A DNA stretch of 18,753 nt. It comes from CAJXOW01 sp964421495 (GTDB taxonomy: Bacteria; Bacteroidota; Rhodothermia; Balneolales; Balneolaceae). The position numbers and the translations under genes are program-made. Shown here in pieces: positions 6,809-14,162 of this stretch. Where the stretch lies: positions 1 through 18,753 of the forward strand of contig CAYQXO010000045.1 in the NCBI GenBank assembly GCA_964421495.1, read 5' to 3'. Position 1 is the first letter of the stretch. Every line of letters starts with the position of its first letter. Below the pieces are notes generated by a model, which saw nothing but the letters and a program-made list of their open reading frames with translations, searched no databases and was not told where the DNA came from.

Positions 6809-7124
6809 TTAACAATTTCTTACCTTGGTGGGCGATTTTCCGATGTGGTATCGCAAAAAGTCGCACAATTGTTTCGGGGAGGAAAAGCCGACTTCAGCGG
6901 CAATACGGGAGAAGGAGTAGTCGGTATCAACCAACAGTTCGGTACAGTATTGGATCCGGAGCCGTATCAATAACTGGTGGGGGGGGGGGGTATGAGTATT
7001 TCCGTTTAAGGCGGTGTCTTAGCTGGTGTTCGGACATTTCCAGAGTCTGAGCCCAATCCGATATTCTTCTTATCTTCTTAAGTTGCGCTCTCGATGGCAA
7101 TAATCCGTCTTTCCCCATATACAT
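6809..7124 (-). pseudogene. small AraC-type HTH protein, frame broken at a 12-G tract
   Basis: The minus strand encodes both helix-turn-helix motifs of an AraC-family DNA-binding domain and little else. Frame one (7124-6990) gives LKKIRRISDWAQTLEMSEH then QLRHRLKRKYSY, the first HTH. Frame two (6976-6809) gives QLLIRLRIQYCTELL, YSFSRIAAEVGFSSPKQLCD and FLRYHIGKSPTKVRNC, the second HTH and the family-typical end. The break falls exactly on a run of 12 G (6979-6990). Eleven or eight G would restore one frame and give ...YSY-Pro(n)-His-QLLIRLRI..., as expected between the two HTHs. The product would be about 103 residues, close to MarA/SoxS size, with no sensor domain. An in-frame TGA precedes the ATG. 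It is divergent from 7411-8103 and upstream of lipoprotein copy 2. It may be a phase-variable gene, a mutated gene or a homopolymer sequencing error. Confidence 0.78.
6979..6990. repeat. homopolymer of 12 G inside the AraC coding region
   Basis: Twelve consecutive G on the plus strand (C in the coding strand), encoding a Pro run at the join of the two HTH motifs. The length seen puts the downstream HTH out of frame by one base. Such tracts change length by slipped-strand pairing. Confidence 0.9.
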
Positions 7125-7410
7125 TCATACCTTTTCCCTGCAAATAAGTTGTACTTTACAAGAGAAAAGAATAACCCATAGTGTTACAACTAATTTAAGG
7201 CGGGGCCATTCACGATTAGCCTTTTTCTTGGTTATGAACAAATAGATATAGCAGCCAAAAATCGAATACCAAAAAACCCGAAGCCTCTTCAAACAATTCT
7301 CCACGTATTTTTTTGCACCTTACACCGATTTTATTAAAATGCAAGGTTAAAAGAGATGTGCTTATGATAATCAAGAAACCTTTTATTTAGCATAAAGAAA
7401 TTGGATCTCC

Positions 7411-8103
7411 ATGAAAAAGCTGCTTCTGTTTGTTTGTGCCATACTCTTCTATTGGCCTGACGGGGTGACTGCCCAGGTGTTTACGGCTGAAAATCTGACA
7501 ATACACGCAGGTGCCGAATATCCGTCTTTGCAAGTAAGTCCCGATCGCTATAGTAACAGGGAAGCTTTCCATATCCAACCTCACTTTCAACTTTCATATC
7601 CTATTATGGGTAGAGAAAAATTTGATATCTCGATCTATGCAGGATATTCAAAGTTGGGAGGAAAGGTTGTCAACACCATAAATGAAGATGATATCTTTTC
7701 TGATACGTATAAAACTAAATCCATTTTTTCCATACCTGCCATCGCTTTGGGATTCAAGGGAATATGGAAATTCGACTCTTTCGGGGTGGGTCCCGTAATA
7801 AGTGGGAATCGGTTGTTTAACCCTCAATATACTACCTATACCAATGAAGGGGGAGGATGGAGTTCAACCCGAGCCCTTTATACCAGTTTCTATCAGGGGG
7901 CTATGGTGGACTATCTGGTAAGTGCGGGGTTAACCTTTCAATATAAAACCGGATCCTCCTTTATCATGGGACTTGAGGGTCTGTATGGGCTTCAGGATAT
8001 AATAAATCAGCAGAAAGCCCGGGTTATGCCACAAAGCAGGTACTTTGGCTCTGTTAACTGGCATCCCAGGAGTTTTCGTATTATGGTGGGATATTCCTTT
8101 TAA
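7411..8103 (+). CDS. small outer-membrane beta-barrel protein
   Basis: A 230-residue protein with an N-terminal signal peptide (MKKLLLFVCAILFYWPDGV, likely cut after TAQ). Alternating amphipathic strands follow throughout, such as FDISIYAGYSKLG, SFIMGLEGLYG and the last strand FRIMVGYSF. The C-terminal Phe after an amphipathic strand is the usual BAM-recognised end of outer-membrane barrels. Length and pattern fit the 8- to 10-strand outer-membrane-protein beta-barrel families of Bacteroidota. No catalytic motif was seen and the ligand is unknown. It is divergent from the AraC coding region 6809-7124 across a 286-bp AT-rich gap and may share its regulation, though this is inference. The ATG at 7411 is supported by the signal peptide. 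Confidence 0.82.
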   Translation: MKKLLLFVCAILFYWPDGVTAQVFTAENLTIHAGAEYPSLQVSPDRYSNREAFHIQPHFQLSYPIMGREKFDISIYAGYSKLGGKVVNTINEDDIFSDTYKTKSIFSIPAIALGFKGIWKFDSFGVGPVISGNRLFNPQYTTYTNEGGGWSSTRALYTSFYQGAMVDYLVSAGLTFQYKTGSSFIMGLEGLYGLQDIINQQKARVMPQSRYFGSVNWHPRSFRIMVGYSF

Positions 8104-8473
8104 CTTGAATGCTCAATATTTTTTGAGAGGTACTTGCATCCGACCAACGTTGACCTGGCTTTCCGCTCAACACGCCTTCCCACCTGATGATTTTCGAGTG
8201 AACGGCAACGGCACTGCAAGTCCTCAATCTGCAAATCACACTCCCTGTCCAGCCGGCTTCCGGTTTTATAATCTCTCTATTACTTGTAATTAAAAACAAA
8301 AAATGTAAGATTTAAGGGGGATTTGGATCATACGGTATTGCAGAACAAAGCCCATTCAAGCTTTGAATACGGAAAAGCACCCTCAATACACGCCATTTTT
8401 CCTAATCATTAACTATTTATTCGGCAGGGAGATCTTAACTAAAAATTTTCCGGGGACATCGTAGGGACACAAA
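8104..8473. other. gene-free stretch
   Basis: Nothing coding is convincing in either strand. A moderately GC-rich part at about 8130-8270 is followed by AT-rich sequence leading to the next start codon. No terminator or promoter could be assigned. Confidence 0.4.
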
Positions 8474-9364
8474 ATGACTATCAGCCATACAAATGAGCTC
8501 AATTTCACGCTGGACGACCTCCCATCGATGCCATTGCCGCGCAAGGTAATGATGGTGGATCCGAAGTATTTTGACGTGGTCTATGTTATCAATCCCCACA
8601 TGGAAGGGAATGAGGGCAAGGTATCAACCGACGCGGCCCGCCGGCAATGGCAGGAAATTCGGAACACATATGAAGCATTGGGACTTCCGGTCTCGGTGAT
8701 CGACGGACAAGAGGGACTTCCGGATATGGTCTTCTCTGCAAATCAGAGTCTTCCTTACGAGACGCCCGATGGCAACCACGTAGTGTATATGAGTATTATG
8801 CAGTCGGAACATCGCAGGGAGGAGGTCCCCTATATCGAACAATGGTACCGGCAAACCGGGTATGAAATTCGATACCTGGAACAGTCGGACGTCACCACTT
8901 TCGAGGGGATGGGCGATGCGATCTGGCATACCGGCCGGTGCCTTCTGTGGGGAGGACACGGCATCCGGTCTTCGGCCGAGGCTTACGAACTGATTTCTGA
9001 CGAACTGGATGTACCGGTGATCACCCTGGAACTCACGACCGACGAGTTCTATCATCTCGATACCTGCCTCTGCATTCTTGATTCCCAAACCGCCCTCATC
9101 TATCCCGACGCGTTTTCGGAGAAAAGTCTTGAGCTCATTCATTCCCTTATCCCCCATATTATTGAAGCCGATGCTTACGAAGCCCGAAAACTGTTCGCCT
9201 GCAACGCCTCGTGTCCCGACGGTAAGAATGTCCTGATCCAGGAAGGGGCGGAAAAAGTCAATAAAGAGCTAACCGCCCGCGGATTTATCGTCCACGAACT
9301 CGATACGTCCGAATTCCTCAAAAGCGGCGGCAGCGTATATTGCATGAAAATGATGTTGTGGTGA
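8474..9364 (+). CDS. DDAH/arginine deiminase-like guanidine-modifying hydrolase
   Basis: A 296-residue member of the guanidino-group-modifying (pentein) superfamily, which cleaves arginine or methylarginine-like substrates through a covalent Cys intermediate. Visible motifs in the family order: PDMVFSAN at 83-90 (substrate-binding Asp), FEGMGD at 143-148 (catalytic Glu144), HLDTCLCIL at 194-202 (catalytic His194, Asp196) and GGSVYCM at 285-291 (nucleophile Cys290). The full set of catalytic residues is present, so the enzyme is probably active. Candidate activities are dimethylarginine or arginine hydrolysis giving citrulline, or a citrulline/ornithine-forming hydrolase; substrate cannot be fixed from sequence alone. 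Location before carA (a carbamoyl-phosphate gene) fits arginine-related metabolism, but the genes are separated by about 530 bp. A truncated near-identical copy lies at 5495-5801. Confidence 0.87.
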   Translation: MTISHTNELNFTLDDLPSMPLPRKVMMVDPKYFDVVYVINPHMEGNEGKVSTDAARRQWQEIRNTYEALGLPVSVIDGQEGLPDMVFSANQSLPYETPDGNHVVYMSIMQSEHRREEVPYIEQWYRQTGYEIRYLEQSDVTTFEGMGDAIWHTGRCLLWGGHGIRSSAEAYELISDELDVPVITLELTTDEFYHLDTCLCILDSQTALIYPDAFSEKSLELIHSLIPHIIEADAYEARKLFACNASCPDGKNVLIQEGAEKVNKELTARGFIVHELDTSEFLKSGGSVYCMKMMLW

Positions 9365-9442
9365 GGTCTACGTCTCGGAACCTTCGCTACTTTTTGTTGA
9401 AGTAATCAGATTTTATGCTTCTGTGATATTGTGAGGATAGCC

Positions 9443-9555
9443 GGAAGTCGGAAGCCGGAGGCCGGAAGGCTATTCGAGCTCGTTACGATGTCGTGTATAT
9501 ACACCACAATACTACCGGTCGGAATAAGCCTTCCGGCTTCGGACTTCTGACTTCC
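9443..9555. repeat. 113-bp palindromic intergenic element, copy 1
   Basis: The outer arms (9443-9475 and 9521-9555) are near-complementary: GGAAGTCGGAAGCC... against ...GGCTTCGGACTTCTGACTTCC, with GGCCGGAAGGC facing GCCTTCCGGC. The exact centre is the near-palindrome GTCGTGTATATACACCAC at 9490-9507. A related element with the same core lies at 10994-11105. The pair resembles the short dispersed palindromic (REP/MITE-like) families of bacterial genomes; an operator role is possible too. Confidence 0.75.
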
Positions 9556-9558
9556 GAC

Positions 9559-9584
9559 TCCAAAAAAGCATTCGCTTTTTTGGA
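9559..9584. terminator. A/T-armed hairpin after the palindromic element
   Basis: Perfect 11-bp stem TCCAAAAAAGC / GCTTTTTTGGA with loop ATTC. With its A-run and T-run arms it could end transcription in either direction, here most likely that of the hydrolase gene about 200 bases upstream. Confidence 0.5.
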
Positions 9585-9590
9585 ATATTT

Positions 9591-9619
9591 TTGACCATAA
9601 TAGTCAGTTTTTATATCTT
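9591..9619 (+). promoter_or_regulatory. possible promoter for the carA leader
   Basis: TTGACC and TATCTT are separated by 17 bases, a sigma-70-like arrangement, predicting a start near 9626. Bacteroidota-type promoters differ (TTTG and TAnnTTTG), so this is tentative. Confidence 0.35.
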
Positions 9620-9680
9620 ATCTCAGATTTGAAACAAGGCCATCTCGGCTTTGGTTATTACAACGGCGACGGAGTTCAGA

Positions 9681-9731
9681 ATGCAAACAAACCAACCTTG
9701 TATAAAGCGATTGACTACATACATAAGATGA
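9681..9731 (+). CDS. candidate 16-residue leader peptide before carA
   Basis: ATG at 9681 with GGAG six bases upstream; encodes MQTNQPCIKRLTTYIR and stops at 9729-9731. The last sense codon is Arg AGA, and CGA Arg occurs earlier. It is too short to prove coding. Its placing between a promoter-like sequence and the terminator suits a leader peptide sensing translation or arginine, but two Arg in 16 codons is weak support. Confidence 0.25.
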   Translation: MQTNQPCIKRLTTYIR

Positions 9732-9813
9732 TGGCGCCCGCGCACGGCGCGTCCGGCGGGGCACAGCATCCCCCGTTCCCGTCGTTGAGATTCCCATTTC
9801 AACTATCTTCTTC

Positions 9814-9850
9814 AATCCGACAAACTTTTTCAGTTGTCGGATTTTTTTTT
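9814..9850 (+). terminator. intrinsic terminator 44 bp before carA
   Basis: Stem AATCCGACAA / TTGTCGGATT (10 bp) with a 10-base loop, followed by a run of nine T (9842-9850). This is a textbook plus-strand Rho-independent terminator. It either ends the upstream transcript or acts conditionally ahead of carA. Confidence 0.85.
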
Positions 9851-9894
9851 GCCCTAATCAACCAGAAATCCGCTAAAAACTACGTTTCCCTCGT

Positions 9895-11007
9895 ATGACT
9901 TTACCCGAACGCGACAGAGCTGTACTGGCCCTTTCCGACGGCACGGTCGAACACGGCTGGGCCATCGGAAAAAAAGGCCTGACCGGTGGCGAACTCTGCT
10001 TTAATACCAGCATGACCGGCTACCAGGAAATTTTTACCGACCCGAGCTACTACGGTCAGCTCATGATGATGACGTATCCCCACATCGGCAACTATGGTAC
10101 CATGGAGCGCGACGACGAAGCATCCAATGTTATGATTGCCGGTCTTATCACACGCTCATTTTCGGAGGAATTCAGTAATCCGATGGCCGACGGCAGTCTC
10201 CAAAAATACCTGGAGCGCAATGAAGTGGTGGGCATTTCGGGCGTCGATACGCGCCGGCTGGTCCGTCATATCCGAACCAAGGGCGTCATGAACGCCGTCA
10301 TCAGCTCGACGGAGCTGGACGAAGAAACGCTGGTCCAAAAGGCCAAAGACTGGCCGATGATGAAAGGACTTGAACTGGCCAGCAAGGTAACCCGCGAGGA
10401 AGCCCAGACGGTGCACAGCGACGGACCGTACAAGGTGGCAGCGTTCGACTACGGGATGAAACAGAATATCATAAACAACCTGCAGGAACGTGGTTGCACG
10501 CTGCGCATCTTCCCGGCAAAAGCCTCCATCGAAGATATTGAGGAATGGGATCCCGACGGATTCTTCTTCTCCAACGGTCCCGGCGATCCCAACGCAACGG
10601 CTGATTATGCCCTGGAAACCGTAAACTACGCCAAGGAAACCGGCAAACCGATGTTCGGCATCTGCCTGGGTCACCAGTTGATGGCCCTTTCCGAAGGTAT
10701 CGAGGTCGATAAAATGTACGTGGGTCACCGGGGAGCCAACCAGCCCGTCAAAAACCTCGACACGGGACTGGTCCAGATCACCACCCAGAACCACGGATTT
10801 GGCATCGAACGGGAGGCGGTGGTCGAGGACAAGGCGGAAATAACGCACGTGAACCTGAACGACAACTCGGTCGAGGGACTCCGGTTCAAGAACTTCCCGG
10901 GCTTCAGCCTCCAGTATCACCCCGAAGCCTCTCCCGGTCCGCATGACTCATTCTACCTGTTCGACCAGTTTGTGGAAATGTTGGAGGAAAAAAAGTCGGA
11001 AGCCTGA
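9895..11007 (+). CDS. carA: carbamoyl-phosphate synthase small subunit (glutaminase)
   Basis: A 370-residue CPSase small subunit, which takes ammonia from glutamine and passes it to CarB to make carbamoyl phosphate for arginine and pyrimidines. The N-terminal CPSase domain shows FNTSMTGYQEIFTDPSYYGQ and GISGVDTRRLVRHIR. The C-terminal class I amidotransferase has FSNGPGDP, MFGICLGHQ with nucleophile Cys257, TQNHGF, and YHPEASPGP with His342 and Glu344, so the triad is complete. The length is normal for the family. The ATG at 9895 matches the family start; no Shine-Dalgarno is clear. The last codons (Ser-Glu-Ala) and the TGA fall inside the left end of the palindromic element at 10994-11105. 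Followed by carB after 174 bp. Expression may be controlled by the leader terminator. Confidence 0.98.
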   Translation: MTLPERDRAVLALSDGTVEHGWAIGKKGLTGGELCFNTSMTGYQEIFTDPSYYGQLMMMTYPHIGNYGTMERDDEASNVMIAGLITRSFSEEFSNPMADGSLQKYLERNEVVGISGVDTRRLVRHIRTKGVMNAVISSTELDEETLVQKAKDWPMMKGLELASKVTREEAQTVHSDGPYKVAAFDYGMKQNIINNLQERGCTLRIFPAKASIEDIEEWDPDGFFFSNGPGDPNATADYALETVNYAKETGKPMFGICLGHQLMALSEGIEVDKMYVGHRGANQPVKNLDTGLVQITTQNHGFGIEREAVVEDKAEITHVNLNDNSVEGLRFKNFPGFSLQYHPEASPGPHDSFYLFDQFVEMLEEKKSEA

Positions 11008-11105
11008 ATCCCGACAGCTGTCGGGACGGAAGGCTATTCCGACCGGTAACACCGTGGTGTATATACACCACCCAATTACTTGCCGGAATATACTTCCGAC
11101 TTCCG
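10994..11105. repeat. palindromic intergenic element, copy 2, overlapping the carA stop
   Basis: The centre is a perfect 18-bp palindrome, GTGGTGTATATACACCAC (11054-11071). Around it, GGAAGGCTATTCC (11028-11040) and GGAATATACTTCC (11085-11097) are symmetric. The left arm also carries a second perfect 18-bp palindrome, TCCCGACAGCTGTCGGGA (11009-11026), which has no equivalent in copy 1. AGTCGGAAG at 10994-11002 pairs with CTTCCGACT at 11093-11101. It fills much of the carA-carB gap. Confidence 0.75.
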
Positions 11106-11181
11106 GCGAAGCAACTAAAGCAAAACAGCTGTAAACGAATATTCAAACACAACATTAAACAAAAGCAATAAACGTTACTCA

Positions 11182-14019
11182 ATGCCCAGACGAGACGATA
11201 TTCACAAGATTCTGATCATCGGATCCGGTCCCATTGTTATCGGCCAGGCCTGCGAATTTGACTATTCCGGCTCGCAAGCTTGCCGCTCACTTATGGAGGA
11301 TGGCTACGAGGTCGTCCTCATCAACTCCAACCCGGCCACCATCATGACCGATCCCATGATGGCGGATGAAATTTACCTGCGTCCGCTGACGACCGACTCG
11401 ATCAAGGAAGTCGTCAAAGAAACGGAACCGGACGCCGTGCTGCCGACCATGGGGGGACAAACGGCCCTTAACCTGGTTTCCGACCTGCAAAAGGAGAATT
11501 TCTTCGAAAGCCGAAACATCAATATAATCGGCGTGAATATCGATGCGGTCGAAATAACCGAGGACCGTCAGCGTTTTCGGGAGCTCATGGACGAAATTGG
11601 CATTGATCAGTGTAAAAGTCGTACCGCCGAATCGCTGCTCGACGCCAAAGAGATCGTCGAGGAACTCGGCGGACTCCCGATCGTGATCCGTCCCTCCTAC
11701 ACCCTCGGAGGATCCGGAGGCGGCATCGTCTGGAATTACGATGAACTGGAAAAGAAAGTCCTCCGCGGACTGGAACTCTCGCCCGTCCACCAGGTCCTTA
11801 TCGAGGAAAGCATCTACGGCTGGAAGGAATTCGAGCTGGAGCTACTGCGCGACAACAATGACAACGTAGTGATTATCTGTACGGTCGAGAACGTGGATCC
11901 GCTGGGCATTCACACGGGAGATTCCGTCACGGTGGCCCCGTCGCAGACGCTGACCGACAAGCAGTACCAGAAGATGCGCGATCAGGCGATCAAGATGATG
12001 CGCTCAATCGGCGATTTTGCCGGCGGATGCAACGTGCAGTTTGCGGTCCAACCCGGCACCGATGATATCTACGCCATTGAAATCAATCCCCGGGTAAGCC
12101 GCTCTTCCGCCCTGGCCTCCAAAGCCACGGGCTATCCCATCGCCAAAATCGCCACCAAGCTGGCCGTGGGCTACAACCTGGACGAGCTGAACAACCAGAT
12201 CACCGGCAACACCTCGGCCTGCTTCGAGCCGGCGATCGACTATGTGATTACCAAGGTACCGCGGTTTAACTTCGAGAAATTCCCCAACGTAGATGAAGAG
12301 CTGACCACCCAGATGAAAGCCGTCGGAGAAGTGATGTCGATCGGACGTACCTTCACCGAATCGCTCAACAAGGCGTGGCAGTCGCTCGAAATCGGTCGTG
12401 CGGGACTCGGCGCCGACGGTTACGACAATCCCGACCGCAAAACCATACGCGAGCGGCTGATGAAACCCCACTGGGATCGCCTGCTGCACGTGCGCAACGC
12501 CTTCAAAATGGGCACCTCGGTTGAGGAAGTCGCCGACATCACCCAGTACGACCCGTGGTTCCTGCAGCAGATTCGCTACCTGGTCTCGCTTGAAAATCGA
12601 ACCGAGGGACAAACACTCGAGGACATCCCCAAAGAGGATCTCTACGAACTCAAACAGAACGGGTTTTCCGACGAGCAGATCGCCTGGCTGCTGTCGCAGA
12701 CCGGCGAGAAAGTCAAAGACGACGACGTGCGCGAGAAACGTAAGGAATTTGACCTGAAGCCCGTCTTCAAGGTCGTCGACACCTGCGCTGCGGAATTCCC
12801 GGCCGAAACGCCGTACTACTACTCCTCCTACGAGGGCGAAAACGAAAGCGGCGTCTCCGACAAGCCGAAAGTTATGATCCTCGGCAGCGGACCCAATCGC
12901 ATCGGCCAGGGTATCGAATTCGACTACTCGTGCGTCCATGCCGTCATTGCCGCCCAGGAGATGGGGTACGAGGCGATTATGGTCAACTGCAATCCCGAGA
13001 CCGTGTCGACCGACTTCGACATCGCCGACAAGCTCTACTTTGAGCCGGTCTACTGGGAGCGGGTCCTCGATATCTACGAACACGAGCAGCCCGAAGGCGT
13101 CATCCTGCAGGTCGGGGGACAAACCGCCCTTAAACTCGGCAAACGCTTCGAAAAAGAAGGCATCCACATCTTCGGCACCGAATTTAACATGATCGACTTC
13201 GCCGAAGATCGAGGCCGATTTTCCAACATGCTCAAGAAACTGGATATCCCCTTCCCCGACTACGGTACCGCCAACACGGCCGAGGAAGCCATCAACATCG
13301 CCAGTCGCATCGGCTACCCGGTGTTGATTCGTCCCTCGTACGTTCTCGGCGGACAAGGCATGCGCATCGCCATCAAGGAAGACGAAATGATGGGATATGT
13401 CGACAATATTCTCGATACTCATCCCGAAAACGCCTTTCTAATTGACCGCTTCCTCGAAGATGCCGTTGAGGTGGACGTCGATGCGGTCTACGACGGCGAC
13501 GACATGCACATCGCCGGCATTATGCAGCATATCGAGCCCGCCGGCGTGCATTCGGGCGACTCCAGCGCCGTCCTGCCGCCCTACTCGCTCAGCGACACGG
13601 CTATCGAAAAAATCAAGGACTACCATCAAAAGATCGCCGACGAAATGAACATCCTCGGATTCCTGAACGTGCAGTATGCCGTACAGGGAGATGACGTGTA
13701 TGTACTCGAGGCCAATCCGCGTTCCACGCGCACCATTCCGTTCCTGGCCAAGGCGACGGGCCGTCCCGAAGCAAAAATCGCCGTACGCGTCATGCTGGGC
13801 GACAAAATCAAGAACTTCAGCGAGGAAGACCTCACCTCCACGCTCGAGCACTGGGCCATCAAGGAACCGATCTTCCCCTTCGACAAATTCCCCGAGGTCA
13901 AGAAGGAACTCGGTCCCGAAATGAAGTCCACCGGCGAAACGATCTACTTCATGAAAGACTTCAACGACGAGCACTTCAAGAAGCCGTACGAGTTCAAGAA
14001 TATGTACCTGAGCAAATAA
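11182..14019 (+). CDS. carB: carbamoyl-phosphate synthase large subunit, lacking the allosteric domain
   Basis: A 945-residue large subunit with the two homologous synthetase halves. The first begins ILIIGSGPIVIGQACEFDYS near residue 10; the second begins KVMILGSGPNRIGQGIEFDY at 563. Each has an ATP-grasp part: IRPSYTLGGSGGGI then EINPRVSRSSALASKATGYP in the first, IRPSYVLGGQGMRI then EANPRSTRTIPFLAKATGRP in the second. The oligomerisation region lies between. The protein ends shortly after the second synthetase domain (KNMYLSK), whereas enterobacterial CarB has about 1073 residues with a C-terminal MGS-like domain that binds UMP and ornithine. That domain is absent, and the stop is not followed by related coding sequence. 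To my knowledge some other Bacteroidota CarB share this short form. Probably transcribed with carA. Confidence 0.97.
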   Translation: MPRRDDIHKILIIGSGPIVIGQACEFDYSGSQACRSLMEDGYEVVLINSNPATIMTDPMMADEIYLRPLTTDSIKEVVKETEPDAVLPTMGGQTALNLVSDLQKENFFESRNINIIGVNIDAVEITEDRQRFRELMDEIGIDQCKSRTAESLLDAKEIVEELGGLPIVIRPSYTLGGSGGGIVWNYDELEKKVLRGLELSPVHQVLIEESIYGWKEFELELLRDNNDNVVIICTVENVDPLGIHTGDSVTVAPSQTLTDKQYQKMRDQAIKMMRSIGDFAGGCNVQFAVQPGTDDIYAIEINPRVSRSSALASKATGYPIAKIATKLAVGYNLDELNNQITGNTSACFEPAIDYVITKVPRFNFEKFPNVDEELTTQMKAVGEVMSIGRTFTESLNKAWQSLEIGRAGLGADGYDNPDRKTIRERLMKPHWDRLLHVRNAFKMGTSVEEVADITQYDPWFLQQIRYLVSLENRTEGQTLEDIPKEDLYELKQNGFSDEQIAWLLSQTGEKVKDDDVREKRKEFDLKPVFKVVDTCAAEFPAETPYYYSSYEGENESGVSDKPKVMILGSGPNRIGQGIEFDYSCVHAVIAAQEMGYEAIMVNCNPETVSTDFDIADKLYFEPVYWERVLDIYEHEQPEGVILQVGGQTALKLGKRFEKEGIHIFGTEFNMIDFAEDRGRFSNMLKKLDIPFPDYGTANTAEEAINIASRIGYPVLIRPSYVLGGQGMRIAIKEDEMMGYVDNILDTHPENAFLIDRFLEDAVEVDVDAVYDGDDMHIAGIMQHIEPAGVHSGDSSAVLPPYSLSDTAIEKIKDYHQKIADEMNILGFLNVQYAVQGDDVYVLEANPRSTRTIPFLAKATGRPEAKIAVRVMLGDKIKNFSEEDLTSTLEHWAIKEPIFPFDKFPEVKKELGPEMKSTGETIYFMKDFNDEHFKKPYEFKNMYLSK

Positions 14020-14162
14020 CTTTATATTGGATTGAATCTCTGTTGAATATTCGAGATTATCTGTTGGGCTTGGTTATAAATTCTGGTTAACCCGGTTGTC
14101 ATATACCAGATTGCTTTAATCCACTGTAAGGATCGGCCGCCTAACTCCTCTAAATACGTAAC

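Larger units (their letters stand above)
9626..9894 (+). promoter_or_regulatory. structured 5' leader of carA (possible attenuator)
   Basis: About 270 bases lie between the putative promoter and the carA start. They contain in order a short ORF (9681-9731), a GC-rich fold-prone part including CGCGC-ACG-GCGCG, a hairpin GTTGAGAT / ATTTCAAC at 9784-9803, and an intrinsic terminator at 9814-9850. Bases 9781-9784 and 9789-9792 (GTCG, GATT) can pair with the terminator's 5' arm (AATC, CGAC) as an alternative fold. No known riboswitch consensus was recognised. Attenuation is inference. Confidence 0.35.

Noticed and set aside
8045..8293. Plus-strand open frame overlapping the end of the barrel gene
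   Set aside because: It starts inside the barrel gene in another frame and has no recognisable domain or ribosome site.
9730..9780. Search for a tRNA, tmRNA, SRP RNA or known riboswitch in the GC-rich leader
   Set aside because: None of their conserved sequence marks was found on either strand.
9629..9898. Open frame from TTG across the carA leader
   Set aside because: It reads through a strong terminator, becomes low-complexity and has no clear ribosome site; more likely a leader RNA.
12004..13422. Very long minus-strand open frame within carB
   Set aside because: GC-rich codon use in carB opens the antisense frame; carB is conserved throughout, so this is a shadow.
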